Source: Chloroflexota bacterium
GTDB lineage: Bacteria; Chloroflexota; Anaerolineae; Promineifilales; Promineifilaceae
Reading direction: 5' to 3'
DNA length: 63,369 bases
Assembly (NCBI GenBank): GCA_018004935.1
Contig: JAGNBF010000038.1
Coordinates: 1 to 63,369, forward strand
Position numbers and translations under genes: made by a program. The notes under the pieces were generated by a model that saw only the letters and a list, made by a program, of their open reading frames with translations, did not search any database and was not told where the DNA came from. Positions within the stretch are counted from its first letter, which is position 1. The number at the start of each line of letters is the position of its first letter. Below are positions 27,501 to 34,311 of the stretch, in pieces.

Positions 27501-29728
27501 TTATTGAGGATATCAAATGTAACTAATGCGCCGTTTAAGCTGATGACTTCAATGCCACCCCCCGAGGGAAAATTATCTGGTCCCCCGCCATTGGTGGAGG
27601 TGATGGTGGTGATATTGGCATCATTGGTTCCGCTACTGCCACCCCGGAAGGAGACAGAGACGTATTCGATATTGTCAAAGCTGGTGTTGGTTACATTCAG
27701 TTGAATGCTGGCCGTACCGTTGGAGTCAACCGCGATAGCTGTTCCGCCAAACGTATCGTTGTTATCGGCAAAACTACTACCATTGTTGATATTAATAGTC
27801 AGGGATCCGGAGTTGTTGTTTAGATTTAAGGCACGCTCGTAGAAGTTGGTGACATCTACGTTGTTCAGTGTCAGGATTCCGGTTACGTTAGCCGCCCCTG
27901 CGGTGGAAAACGAAAGGGCGTCTTCTTCATCCGCATTACCAACATTATTGAGGGTGACATTGTTAAGGGTCAGGGTATTGACCAACGTGCCGGAGATGCC
28001 ATGTCGGCCGGTGTTGTTAATTGCCATTGAGTTGAAGGTGATGTTGCTGACATTGTTCAAGAATATGCCATCACCACTGGTATTTTGAATCGTTCCCCCC
28101 GAACCGGCACCGCCTGTTCCGGCAATGGTGAAGAAGCCGCCGGTATTGTTTTCCAGATAAATGCCGTTGACTGGCCCATTGACAGTGGCACTGGTGAAGG
28201 TAACGCCGCTGGCCCCTAGAGTCATGTTGCGGATGTTGATGGCTGTGCCGGTGGTGGTGGTGGCGGTGTTGGTCCCGGTGACGTTGAGTGTGCCACCGCC
28301 GGTGGCGGAGAAGGCGGCATTTGTGCCGGTATTCAGCGAGAGGCCACCGGAGAATGTGATGGTGGCGCCAGTGTTGTTGGTTAGCACAATACCGGTAGCG
28401 GTATTGGTGATGGCCCCACTAAAGGTGGCAGTGCCCCCGGTTTTGTTTTGGATGTTGACGGCTCTGGCGGTGGTGTTGTTGATGGTACCGGCGTAGCTGA
28501 TACCAGCCGTACCGGCATTGACAACGAAGGCATCACTGGAACTGCCGCTGAGTGCCCCGGTTCCCAGGTTGAGGGTACCATTGACGGTGGTCAGGGTGAC
28601 GTTGTTTGTGCCACCGGTGGCGGTAACGGCCGTGAAGGTAGCGTTGGCTGTACCGGTTGTGAGGGAGATGCCCCCGTTATTAGTGTTGATGGTGACGAGT
28701 TGCAAATCGAGGGTGCCGAAGTTGTTGCCAAAGAGGGCGAAGTTCGCGGCCGCGCCCGTGTTGCCAAGCGTTACGCCTTGAATGGTATTGTTTTGGGCCA
28801 GGGTAACATCATGCCCCGCCCCGTTGATAAGGGTGGGGTTGGTGCTAACCGCCGGAAAGGTTGTGCCGGTGGGAGGGGTGAGGCCAGAACAGGTCGCCAG
28901 ATTGGCTCCATGTCCACATAACCTTTGCCCATTTTTAAGCACGAAACCGGCGGTGTAGCTGGCTCCCCGGTTATAAATAAAGATGATGTCATTGATGAAA
29001 CTGGCGGTTTGGGCGGAAGAGAGTGCCTGGAACGGATCAAGGGATGTACCTGTACCCGCACCGGCGGCGTTACTGTCTACCCACCAGATGCGGTTAGCCA
29101 CGTTAAAGGTGACTGTGCCGGTATCGGTGAGGCCATGATTGTCGGTAACGGTGTAGGTAAAGGTATCGTTACCGACGAAACTGGCCGGGGGGCCATAGGT
29201 GAAACTGCCGTCACCATTCAGGGTAACAGTACCACCATTGGTCGTGGTGCAGGGGGCGCAGGAAGCGGTTAAGGCTCCGCCATCGGGGTCTACGTCATTG
29301 GCCAACAACCCTGTGCCGAGGGGGTGGGTGATGTGGGTATTGCCAATGGCGTTGTAGGTGTCATTCACCCCCATGGGGGTGGCCCGCAGAGAACCGGCGA
29401 CAACGGTTACTTCTGTGTCATCGGTTACATCAGTGAAGAGGGTATTGGTGCCGTCAGTATCCCCGCTGTTCGCCACCACGATACTGTATTGCAGGGTATC
29501 ACCCGGGTCGGCATTGGTATCGCCGTCCACATCAATGAACAGGGTATCGGTTTTGGTGGCGGTGATGGTGACGGCCTGAGGGGCAGAGGCGAAGGTTTTG
29601 GCCGCACGGGCTAGCGGGCTACTGGCATTGACCAGGCCAAACATGACCAGTGATAACACAAGGGCCAGTAGTAGCGGTGGCAGTGAATGAAGAGTTTGGC
29701 GTAGGAGTGTATTTTTTTTGTGAAACAT
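18509..29728 (-). CDS. Giant surface protein with beta-helix, 11 DUF11 and 11 PKD-like repeats
   Basis: 3739 residues. N-terminal signal peptide (about 1-43), a DUF11-like strand region, an Ig/cadherin-like domain with GLLANDVDPDGG, a right-handed beta-helix rich in N-N-T and G-T-N repeats (about 210-900), and a Pro/Thr/Ser/Glu linker. Then come eleven DUF11 domains of about 135 residues (about 1119-2596), eleven PKD-like domains of about 97 residues (about 2600-3699) with WGDG and ETHTYLDD motifs, and a C-terminal hydrophobic helix with basic tail RRRSQTL. This is the plan of a cell-surface adhesin anchored by its C-terminus. I chose ATG 29728 with GGGAGA upstream; 29806 would put 26 odd residues before the signal. 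It ends the tail-collar/GNAT/DUF6916 run, 89 bp after its neighbour, and may be co-transcribed with it. Confidence 0.9.
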   Translation of the reverse strand: MFHKKNTLLRQTLHSLPPLLLALVLSLVMFGLVNASSPLARAAKTFASAPQAVTITATKTDTLFIDVDGDTNADPGDTLQYSIVVANSGDTDGTNTLFTDVTDDTEVTVVAGSLRATPMGVNDTYNAIGNTHITHPLGTGLLANDVDPDGGALTASCAPCTTTNGGTVTLNGDGSFTYGPPASFVGNDTFTYTVTDNHGLTDTGTVTFNVANRIWWVDSNAAGAGTGTSLDPFQALSSAQTASFINDIIFIYNRGASYTAGFVLKNGQRLCGHGANLATCSGLTPPTGTTFPAVSTNPTLINGAGHDVTLAQNNTIQGVTLGNTGAAANFALFGNNFGTLDLQLVTINTNNGGISLTTGTANATFTAVTATGGTNNVTLTTVNGTLNLGTGALSGSSSDAFVVNAGTAGISYAGTINNTTARAVNIQNKTGGTATFSGAITNTATGIVLTNNTGATITFSGGLSLNTGTNAAFSATGGGTLNVTGTNTATTTTGTAINIRNMTLGASGVTFTSATVNGPVNGIYLENNTGGFFTIAGTGGAGSGGTIQNTSGDGIFLNNVSNITFNSMAINNTGRHGISGTLVNTLTLNNVTLNNVGNADEEDALSFSTAGAANVTGILTLNNVDVTNFYERALNLNNNSGSLTININNGSSFADNNDTFGGTAIAVDSNGTASIQLNVTNTSFDNIEYVSVSFRGGSSGTNDANITTITSTNGGGPDNFPSGGGIEVISLNGALVTFDILNNTLTNTIEGIIIATAGTTGGNLNGTISGNTVSMDPAAGLGDGVRLSLDGFTGGENRTWTIAVLNNSFDLNSRGDDGMQVLNRDHQGNLYLTVEGNTFRETTSEAFRYFSDEDLGVFTPRGQVRFVDNDLINIDVDANEDEIVLITQDEANSCYHLTGNDNGALGSPGVINFTIGAAPAVGQITQSSVANLAGANSGATVAGSVPTFNGTCTNPPLPTFAPVYISSPDAEINPSETTDSGNPAISSEEGATSEGSSVPPVPYPTLGIEPSPSATPIAEETPEPGAAILDAAAPPTPTNDDTLPARAPEAITTVGPFTMPFGEQTTITFQVVIQNPFPAGSNTTCNQATISGSNFSNVLSDDPSVAGAANPTCTPIDAAPDLNVVKTDGGIPSAVPGDVIPYTLTYSNTGNQHASGVTLSDTVPVGTTFNPGASTAGWSCVPNNNAGSVCTLNVGNVNVGAAAASATFAVTVNNPAPAGLDAVSNTAAIDDDGTGGTDPTPANNNSTDTTPITANPDLTISKSDGGATGTPGGVVAYTLSYNNTGNQGAANVTLTDTVPANSTFNAGVSTAGWACVPNNNAGSVCTLNVGTVNGGNAGGTATFAVTIVNPVAAGVTQISNTASVADDGANGADPTPANNSDSDTTPINAAPDMSLTKSDGGATTTPGGTVAYTLNYANNGNQGATGVNLTETVPANSSFNAGASTAGWVCVPNNNAGSTCTLAIGAVAGGGGSGSATFAVTVVNPVPAGVTQISNTATVADDGTNGADPTPGNNNGSDTTPVTATPDLSLTKSDGGATSSPGGTVAYTLSYTNNGDQGASNVVLSETVPVNTIFNAGASTAGWSCIPDNNAGSTCTLAVGAVAGGGGTGSATFAVTVINPVPAGVTQISNTASVADDGTNGADPTPANNSGSDTTPINAAPDFTITKSDGGITVEPGDLITYTLSYANNGNQNATGVVITDTVPANSTFNPTASNPGWSCAPNNNAGSICTITVGTVGGGGGNGFIIFVVTVDDPYLGGPSISNTTTIGDDGNNGADPTPANNSSTDTTPVTNTPDLTIEKSDGGATVAPGGTVAYTLVYTNQNGQGATGVVITETVPANTTFNAGASTAGWACTPNNNAGSTCTLAIGAVAGFGSGSATYAVTVINPVAAGVNQITNTATIGDDGLNGPDSNPGNNSDTDTTPVNAAPELSVTKNDGGATTIPGGTVAYTLNYANNGNQGATGVTLSETVPANATFNAGASTAGWSCVPDNNAGSTCTLAVGAVAATGSGSATFAITVINPIPAGVTQISNTATIADDGANGADPTPGNNSSSDTTPVTATPDMTLTKSDGGATTTPGGTVAYTLNYANNGNQGASGVTLSETVPANSTFNAGASTAGWSCVPDNNAGSTCTLAIGAVAGGGGSGSATFAVTVANPVPSGVTQISNTASVADDGTNGADPTPANNSSSDTTPVAAAPDMTLTKDDGGATTTPGGTVAYTLSYDNVGNQNATGVTLSDTVPANSTFNAGASTAGWSCVPNNNAGSVCTIIIGAVPVTSGPASVTFAVTVNNPVPGGVTQISNTASVADDGTNGTDPTPADNSDTDTTPLTAVPDLSLSKSDGGATGTPGGVIAYTLTYTNSGNQGATGITLTDVVPANTVFNAGASTAGWSCVPDNNAGSTCTLAVGSLAGGGGTGTATFAVTVVNPVAAGVTQTSNTASIADDGTNGADPTPGNNSDTDTTPIAAAPDLQVGKDDGGLDFLPGENITYTIAYTNAGNQGAIGVVVTDTVPANTTFNPTASSAGWVCVPNNNAGSVCTLTVGPLAGGGGSGTATFVVTVDNPAPGVIVINNTACASDNGANGTDLNPADNCGSDSTPIRNQPPVLSNVAITSPINENGSTTLTGNMLDSDGDGFTLTVVWGDGVTDVYTYPAGTASFSETHTYLDDNPTGTASDNYTVNLTLADTFGNNDTDSTTITVNNIAPSLSSVNITSPHNENGTATLTGTITDPGTQDTFTLTVDWGDGSAPQLLNYPAGTTSFSETHTYLDDNPTGTASDSYTVNLTLADDDTGSDTDSDTITINNVAPSLSTLAATNINENGSTTLTGTITDPGTLDTFSLVVNWGDGSAPQTFNYAAGTTSFSETHQYLDDNPTGTSSDDYTISLMLTDDDTGSDTDNTTFTVSNVAPTLSAVAATNVNENGTTTLTGTITDPGTLDTFSLVVNWGDGSAPQTFNYAAGTNSFSETHTYLDDNPTGTPVDNVTINLTLTDDDTGSDTDSDTITVSNVAPTLSGVTATANVNEGSAVTLSGTITDPGTLDTFSLVVDWGDGSAPQTFNYAAATTTFSETHTYQDDNPTGTPSDNVTISLTLTDDDTGSDTDSASVTVNNVAPTLSAVAATNINENGSTTLSGTITDPGTLDTFSLVVDWGDGSAPQTFNYVAGTTSFSETHTYLDDNPTATPSDNYTIGLSLTDDDTGNDTDTTSVTVSNVAPALGSLVISSPINEDDTATLTGTITDPGTLDTFSLVVNWGDGSAPQTFNYVAGTTTFTETHQFLDDNPTVTSSDSYTVSLTLTDDDTGSHTDTATLTVNNVAPALNNVTATAAITETEVVTLTGFIAEVGTQDTFTLTVGWGDGITETFSYPAGTTAFIETHQYLDDGLLRQLLLANFSLALSLSDDDSGVITQTVTVVVNNQAPTLSNVTFPTGVNEGDTATLTGNINEISPLDTFTLAVDWGDGITDTFNYAAATTAFTETHTFQDDDPTATPSDTYTVTLILSDDNGGTDVMTTTITVDNVAPVLDSLAVASVNENDAAALTANLIDPGVLDTFAVVVDWGDGITETFNYGAGTTTISETHTYLDDDPTGTPADSYTVTVGIADDDTGTDADATTLMVNNVNPDVNAGPDQTVDFATVVNFAGSFIDPGTLDSHDIVWDLGDGTIITGTLTPTHLYQTAGTFTATLTITDDDTGTDTDLVQIIVGTPTDVTLVGVRGRAFSSLPFIMFALLVASGIAVILRRRSQTL
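18630..21930 (-). repeat. Tandem PKD-like coding repeats (about 290-bp unit)
   Basis: About ten units of 285-295 bp plus a final PKD domain inside the giant gene. Each unit encodes L-S-x-V, N-E-N/G, TDPGTxDTFSL, WGDGSAPQTFNY, ETHTYLDDNPTGT, LTDDDTGSDTD. Neighbouring units are nearly identical at DNA level (for example around 20240-20300 and 20860-20930), so recombination and assembly collapse are both possible. Confidence 0.9.
21940..26372 (-). repeat. Tandem DUF11 coding repeats (about 400-bp unit)
   Basis: Eleven units of about 135 codons inside the giant gene, each beginning near PDLxLxKSDGGATxTPGG, with a central STAGWSCVPNNNAGSxCTL and ending ADDGTNGADPTPANN. Two conserved cysteines per unit may form an intradomain disulphide. 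Units vary mainly in a Gly-rich loop. Octamer GCGGCCGC is nearly absent from the centre of the array (23147-26120). Confidence 0.9.
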
Positions 29729-29817
29729 GTGATTCTCCCGATGAAATCTGAGTGGATGGAATTGGGGATGGGCAGAATTGAACAGGCGGGTTTCCCAGTG
29801 ATACAAGTTTTGTTTTG

Positions 29818-30129
29818 TCAGGTGAAGATGGCTTCGTAGCGCATGAACCCTTGTTGGGGGCCTAGTGGTACGAGAAAAATTTCTAGAGGTGACAGGGTGG
29901 CGTGTTCTAATTGGTAAATGTGCTGGGGCAGGTGGGCGTTGCGGGGTAGTTGGGGGTGGTGAAAGGTGAGGGCGAAGGGGTCGCGGCCGCGTTCCCGCCC
30001 GTGGCCCAGTGGTTTTATGTCGGCTAATTGCAGGGTGAGCGTCTCCCCGTTGCTCAGGGCGATGGTGAAATCGGTGCCCAGGTGCGGGGTGAAAACTTCC
30101 AGAGTTAGAGATTCGAGGAATGTAGACAT
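29818..30129 (-). CDS. DUF6916-like small protein
   Basis: 103 residues, matching from memory the DUF6916 pattern: an N-terminal F-x-P-x-x-G-x-x-F strand (FTPHLGTDFTIAL), a central FALTFHHPQ, and a C-terminal IYQLEHATLSPLEIFLVPLG with a final YEAIF strand. Function is unknown; members are often encoded beside tail-collar proteins, as here. It lies 8 bp after the GNAT gene and 89 bp before the giant surface protein gene. One GCGGCCGC octamer encodes part of a basic RERGRD segment. Confidence 0.75.
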   Translation of the reverse strand: MSTFLESLTLEVFTPHLGTDFTIALSNGETLTLQLADIKPLGHGRERGRDPFALTFHHPQLPRNAHLPQHIYQLEHATLSPLEIFLVPLGPQQGFMRYEAIFT

Positions 30130-30137
30130 AAAGTTAT

Positions 30138-30620
30138 TTAAGGGGCTGGGCTGGTGGGGTTCCAGGCCAGGAGATCATAAACGCCCGTTTCGCCTACTTT
30201 GCTGAAACCGAGGCGGGTGTATAACCGATATGCCGGATTGTATTTTTCGACGTGAATGGAGACGGTTTTTTGGCTGGCCTGTCCTTCAGAGAGGATTTGG
30301 GTGAGCAGACGGGCCCCAATCCCCTGCTGGCGATAGTTGGGCAACAAGGCGATGTCCACGATACGGATTTCGTTGGGCCAGCGATCTACATAAAAGCGAC
30401 CAATAGGTTGACCATCTTGTTCAACGATGTCAAATGAGGCGGTTTGATAATAAGTCTGGTAATGGTGGTGTTGGGCGTTGAACTGGGAGGTAAGGAAGGC
30501 CCATTTTTCGGCGTCGCTCCAGGGCACTTGGGCCAATTCGTCGGCGCGTGCGGCCGCGTACAGTTCCAGCAAGAAGGGCAAATCAGATTCTGTGATGGGG
30601 CGCAACAACAGTTCGGCCAT
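30138..30620 (-). CDS. GNAT-family N-acetyltransferase
   Basis: 160 residues. The acetyl-CoA-binding motif A is RQQGIGARLL, preceded by IVDIALLPNY. Motif B, EKYNPAYRLYTRLGFSKVGE, closes the fold. GNAT enzymes move an acetyl group from acetyl-CoA to an amine; the acceptor is not evident. Its position inside the tail-collar/DUF6916 run suggests modification of a product of that run, which is inference. The ATG at 30620 lacks a strong ribosome site; a hairpin lies 15-46 bp upstream. Confidence 0.88.
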   Translation of the reverse strand: MAELLLRPITESDLPFLLELYAAARADELAQVPWSDAEKWAFLTSQFNAQHHHYQTYYQTASFDIVEQDGQPIGRFYVDRWPNEIRIVDIALLPNYRQQGIGARLLTQILSEGQASQKTVSIHVEKYNPAYRLYTRLGFSKVGETGVYDLLAWNPTSPAP

Positions 30621-30634
30621 AGATAGAATGACTA

Positions 30635-30666
30635 AGCCTTCCGAAGATTTGCCTCCTCGGAAGGCT
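30635..30666. other. Intercistronic hairpin
   Basis: Ten-bp perfect stem (AGCCTTCCGA / TCGGAAGGCT) with a 12-nt loop, in the 54-bp gap between the tail-collar gene and the GNAT gene. No T-tract follows on the minus strand, so it is more likely a processing or partial-attenuation structure than a full terminator. The minus-strand loop contains GGAGG, too far from the GNAT start to be its ribosome site. Confidence 0.7.
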
Positions 30667-30674
30667 GGTTAAAC

Positions 30675-31205
30675 TCAGGTGCGGGGTGGGAAAACCCCTT
30701 GCAAAGCGATACAGAAGTAGAACGTCAGGTACGGTTGTAAGTTGTTGTGTGGCGCATCCCCACCCGCTGGAGCTATCACATTGGCGGATAGAGGGGTCAT
30801 ATTATTGGCTGGGCCATAAATGGCCTGAGCCGGGGGCATAACGCCCGTATAATTGCCGCTTGGGGTGCGTGTCCCTTCCTCATCAGTGGCGGCCAAAGAG
30901 GCGGTGAGGGTGTGTGAGTGGGAGGGAATTTCGCTTTCCAACAAGGACACCGTTTCCGAACCCCCTGTTTCACCGAGATCATGCAGGCTGAGACCTGGGC
31001 CTTGACCGGGGTGCATAGGGGCACGCCCTTGCAGATCAGGTAGAGCGAAGTTACTTTTGCCGTTGCCACCGTAGGTTGTGCCGAGAAGAGAGAATAGGGC
31101 GGTGTTTTGGCTAAGGGGCATTAATTGCCCGTCACACCAGGCCCAACCGCGTGGAGCAAAATTAAAGGGGAAAATACGAATTTCAGCGACGAATGGATCA
31201 GCCAT
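30675..31205 (-). CDS. Phage tail-collar domain protein (paralogue 3)
   Basis: 176 residues. Tail_Collar family: opening MADPFVAEIRIFPFNFAPRG, then WAWCDGQLMPLSQNTALFSL, LLGTTYGGNG and FALPDLQGRAP. The second half has SEIPSHSHTL followed by NLQPYLTFYFCIALQG. In phages this domain is in short tail fibres; in bacteria, groups of such proteins (for example the Microcystis MdpB type) are of uncertain function. Start 31205 has AGGAGGT at ideal spacing. It is third of three adjacent paralogues. Confidence 0.9.
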   Translation of the reverse strand: MADPFVAEIRIFPFNFAPRGWAWCDGQLMPLSQNTALFSLLGTTYGGNGKSNFALPDLQGRAPMHPGQGPGLSLHDLGETGGSETVSLLESEIPSHSHTLTASLAATDEEGTRTPSGNYTGVMPPAQAIYGPANNMTPLSANVIAPAGGDAPHNNLQPYLTFYFCIALQGVFPPRT

Positions 31206-31224
31206 AGGACATTTACCTCCTGGA

Positions 31225-31725
31225 TCAGGTGGGGGATGGGAAAATTCCAAACAAGGAAATGATAAAGTCTACGCACAAATAAGGTTGGAAGTTGGTGTGT
31301 GGCTGGCTTCCGCCCACAGAGGAGATGGCCGTGGCGGCCATGTTGGCAAATGGGGCTGATGAGACATACACATCAACGGTTGGCGTAGCCAGGACATTGT
31401 TGCCGGGGTTGTTGTCAGAGGCATTACCAGTGGAAGCCAGAAAGGGATGGGAGTGGGCAGGGATTTGGGTGACTGTCAAGGTAATTTCTTCTGCACCGCC
31501 GGTCTCAGCCAGGATAAAGCCGTTGCCCTGGTGGATGGGAATGCGGCCGCGCAGGTCGGGCAGGGCGAAGGTTTCCTGACCGTCGCCACCATAAGTTGTA
31601 CCAATCAATTGGAAAAGCGTTTCGTTTTCCGCGATAGATATCAGTTGCCCTTCACAAAACATCCAGCCTGCGGGGGCAAAGTTGCCTGCAAACATACGAA
31701 TTTCACCGACATAAGGTTGGGCCAT
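31225..31725 (-). CDS. Phage tail-collar domain protein (paralogue 2)
   Basis: 166 residues with the same family marks: MAQPYVGEIRMFAGNFAPAG, WMFCEGQLISIAENETLFQL, IGTTYGGDG and FALPDLRGRIP, and C-terminal NFQPYLCVDFIISLFG. Start 31725 has AAGGAGA ten bases upstream. It differs from its neighbours in the middle histidine segment (QIPAHSHPF) and lacks the usual Gly-Glu-rich tail of paralogue 1, so the three have diverged since duplication. The order and spacing suggest one transcript of collar genes. Confidence 0.9.
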   Translation of the reverse strand: MAQPYVGEIRMFAGNFAPAGWMFCEGQLISIAENETLFQLIGTTYGGDGQETFALPDLRGRIPIHQGNGFILAETGGAEEITLTVTQIPAHSHPFLASTGNASDNNPGNNVLATPTVDVYVSSAPFANMAATAISSVGGSQPHTNFQPYLCVDFIISLFGIFPSPT

Positions 31726-31745
31726 AGTAGTCTGTCTCCTTGTTA

Positions 31746-32246
31746 TCAAGTTGGCGACGGGAAAATACCCTGTAGCGCAATGCAGAATGAGAGGGTCAAG
31801 AAGGGTTGCATATTCAGGTGAGCTTGAGACCCCCCGGTAGCTTTAGCCACACCTGCGTTCATGGCCGCTAAACTGGAGGCTGGGGCATATACCTGCACCG
31901 CGGAACGGCTGTAAACATTATTGGTGGGTGCGTTTGTGGTGGCGTTGTTGTTGCTGGCCGAGGCGACATGGGTATGGGTTGGCAGTTCAGAAATGGAGAG
32001 GGTGTGGGCCTGTTCGCCGGCCCGTTCACCGAGGGTGTGACCACTGCCGACATGGATGGGGGTGCGGCCGCGTAAGTCCGGTAGGGCAAAATTGACCCGA
32101 CCATCACCGCCAAAGGTTGTGCCTAACAAAGAAAAGAGGGCCTGGTTCTGGTTGATGGGGAGTAACTGTCCGTTGCACAACGCCCAGCCACGTGGTGCAA
32201 ACACAAAACTCATAATGCGAATTTCGGACAAGAAAGGTTCAGCCAT
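31746..32246 (-). CDS. Phage tail-collar domain protein (paralogue 1)
   Basis: 166 residues. MAEPFLSEIRIMSFVFAPRG, WALCNGQLLPINQNQALFSL, LGTTFGGDGRVNFALPDLRG, then SELPTHTHV and LNMQPFLTLSFCIALQG. Start 32246 has AAGGAGA at good spacing. It is first of the collar trio and probably the first gene of the run down to the giant surface protein (32246 to 18509). No other phage genes (capsid, terminase, portal) are near, so these are not evidence of a prophage. Confidence 0.9.
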   Translation of the reverse strand: MAEPFLSEIRIMSFVFAPRGWALCNGQLLPINQNQALFSLLGTTFGGDGRVNFALPDLRGRTPIHVGSGHTLGERAGEQAHTLSISELPTHTHVASASNNNATTNAPTNNVYSRSAVQVYAPASSLAAMNAGVAKATGGSQAHLNMQPFLTLSFCIALQGIFPSPT

Positions 32247-32815
32247 ATTGGTTCTCCTTAAATAAGTGTCGAGCGATCAGAGGAAAGGGTGATAAAAACA
32301 AAGCCGTATTGTTTAGACGATAGGGACCTCCTGGAAAACGGTTTCCGGTTTGGTTTGTTGACATGGTACAGGTTAGCTTTACAAATCTGTAGGACGGTTT
32401 GGCAAAGGTGTGTTTCATTTCGGTTGAGAGGAAGAAAATAATTAATCGGTGAATTTGGGAATTGTTGAATGATTAACGAGAGGAACGTCTATCGCTTCAT
32501 TAACCATTCAACAATTCAGCAGTTCAACAATTAATTATTCAACTCATTTGAAACACACTCTTTACCAAATCACCCTACAAAATGTCAGGCACAGTTTACC
32601 GACTTTTACACCATACCGGCTTGTTCTATACTGGCAATGAATCTAATCTGACATTTTTACAGCGATGGCACGATCAAAGATCGGCCACAGCCAGTATATG
32701 ATGAAGATGTGACAGTGTAACGATCTGGCACGAAGTGAAGACACAAAACGAACACGAATTGATTACCAGGAATCGTGACAGGCAATGATGATAAGAGGCA
32801 GTTTGGCCTATTGGG
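32247..32815. other. Gene-free upstream region of the collar run
   Basis: Contains repeat F copy 2 (32484-32560), an inverted repeat 32461-32515 built on ATTGTTGAATG and CATTCAACAAT, and AT-rich DNA likely to hold the promoter of the collar run. No gene is seen. Confidence 0.75.
32484..32560. repeat. Dispersed repeat family F, copy 2
   Basis: About 80 bp matching 151-231, with ATCGCTTCATTAAC and TTAATTATTCAACTCATTTG followed by AAACACAC. Differences are mostly substitutions in the centre. Confidence 0.75.
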
Positions 32816-33121
32816 TTAACTGGTTAGCCAGGTGCTTTTGTCTTTGGTGTAAAGCGTAAAGCCAAAGCCCCAGTAGACCAATTGAGCCGCTAAACGACCG
32901 TCTGTTTCAATTACAGCCGACTCAACCGCATAAACAGAGGTGAAATCGGTGATCAAGACCCAGGTTTTACCCCCGTCGGTGGATTCAAACAGCTTACCAT
33001 CGGGTGTACCACGGTAAACGGGTCGGCTTCCCGTCGCGGCCGCGGCCGGAGTTGCCGGAATACCCAACATACCTATCAGGGCGGCCGCCCCAGAAATAAC
33101 TAAGAACTCGCGTCTGTTCAT
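32816..33121 (-). CDS. Tat-signal Asp-box protein of unknown function
   Basis: 101 residues. The N-terminus MNRREFLVISGAAALIGMLG is a twin-arginine signal (NRREFL) with hydrophobic core and an Ala-rich cleavage region (TPAAAA), so export in folded form is likely. The mature part contains one Asp-box, STDGGKTW, which normally marks a beta-propeller blade, here alone in about 70 residues. The size is too small for a propeller. It lies upstream of the tail-collar run on the same strand but 570 bp away, so a separate unit. Two GCGGCCGC octamers lie in the signal peptide region. Confidence 0.75.
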   Translation of the reverse strand: MNRREFLVISGAAALIGMLGIPATPAAAATGSRPVYRGTPDGKLFESTDGGKTWVLITDFTSVYAVESAVIETDGRLAAQLVYWGFGFTLYTKDKSTWLTS

Positions 33122-33325
33122 CTATCGCCTGCCTATTGGTATAGTAGAGAAGTTATGGGTGAGCCAAACCCCCAAACATGTTAATAGATGTGGTGGTACA
33201 AAATTGAATCGTATCTATACAGGTAGGGCACAGCGATGCCTGAGCATGTCAAAGGCGGAGCCGGACTTCGGCATGCTCAGCCCTTGAGGACGTGTATAGT
33301 TACACTGAATCCGGGTTCGTTCGCA

Positions 33326-33380
33326 AGCAACTTTTGAGTTTGCTGTAGCCGGTCTCCTGACCGCGCCACCCAGCTTAATT
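33326..33380. repeat. Family D repeat
   Basis: Contains CTTTTGAGTTTGCTGTAGCC, GGTCTCCTGACCG and GCCACCCAG. Other copies: 33714-33785, 54361-54420, the split copy at 6966-7161, and an inverted part at 49787-49824. Confidence 0.75.
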
Positions 33381-33713
33381 TTGACCACAAACACCCAAAA
33401 AATTCAACCTATCTGTTTGTTAACTGGCTTTGGTGACTATTGGATCAAGCATAAGTTTAAAGTAACGACCTGATTGTGCCATAGTACTTCTTACTTTAAG
33501 AAGCATATCTGAAACAGCCAAGGTCACTTACACATGATGACGGTCACGAAACTTTCAAACCCATTATTTCTCGTCAGGTAATAATGACCATAACAGAGAA
33601 GCGTGATTGAAACGTGAATCAGTTACCACCTAAATAATCGTTCGTTTTTATGTAAGCATTCAGTTACCCCGCCCGGCGGTCAAACCGCCAAGTTCAATGG
33701 ACGAAGCCCTACG

Positions 33714-33785
33714 CAAATAACTTTTGAGTTTACTGTGACCACTCTCCTGACCGAGCCACCCACGTTATTTCTGAACGATGATTAA
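33714..33785. repeat. Family D repeat
   Basis: Contains CTTTTGAGTTTACTGTGACC, CTCTCCTGACCGAGCCACC and CACGTTATTTCTGAACGATG. It is the cleanest copy for comparison with the interrupted one at 6966-7161. Confidence 0.75.
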
Positions 33786-33944
33786 GGTTATCCAAACGCC
33801 ACAACCTGTTCGCCTGGTTGCCTTGCCCTGTGGCCCCTCCGGTGGGAAATGAGGCAGTGGTGAAATGATTAGGCCAATCCCCGTTTTTTAAGGCAAGCAA
33901 AATCGGGGGTTTTTGTCGTTTAAAAAATTAATCAGGTAATGGAA

Positions 33945-34200
33945 TCCCCCCCACCCCTAACCTCGCCCCCAGGGGCGGGGAACTTTTCTAAGGGGCATTT
34001 TTCGGGGCATTCGCCCCGAAAAATGCCCCCTTGGAATTCCCCCCTTCCCGGGGGAATCGGCAGGGGGGATGGGGTCAATGAAGGCGTTACCCGATTAAAA
34101 ATTTAATGAACAAACACTCCCGATTTTGCTCGCCGAGTGGGTTCCCTCTCCCGATTTCGGGAATCGTCAGGGGGATGGGTTCATTCTGGGGAGTAGGCAA
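33945..34200 (+). repeat. Family A element with perfect 17-bp hairpin
   Basis: Leader CCCCCCACCCCTAACC then CCCCCAGGGGCGGGGAA, hairpin arms 33992-34008 (GGGGCATTTTTCGGGGC) and 34013-34029 (exact complement), and a right part with GGGGGATGGGTTCATT and GTAGGCAA near 34193. The right terminal repeat is decayed and the left one is not found. Confidence 0.75.
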
Positions 34201-34210
34201 TCTACAAAGT

Positions 34211-34249
34211 GTTAAGCACCGTTTGCCGACATTTGAACCACGCCTAAAT
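34211..34249. repeat. Dispersed repeat family J, copy 1
   Basis: GTTAAGCACCGTTTGCCGAC, A, TTTGAACC, A, CGCC. The copy at 52046-52079 differs at three positions. Both are preceded by TACAAA. Confidence 0.7.
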
Positions 34250-34311
34250 TGAGAATTGTGGGGTGTCAATCCCCTCAATTCCCAAAGAACCTAAATCGTT
34301 TATAATGGGGT

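Noticed and set aside
30675-32246. Prophage, because of tail-collar genes
   Set aside because: No capsid, portal, terminase, integrase or lysis gene is present. Groups of bacterial collar proteins occur without phages.
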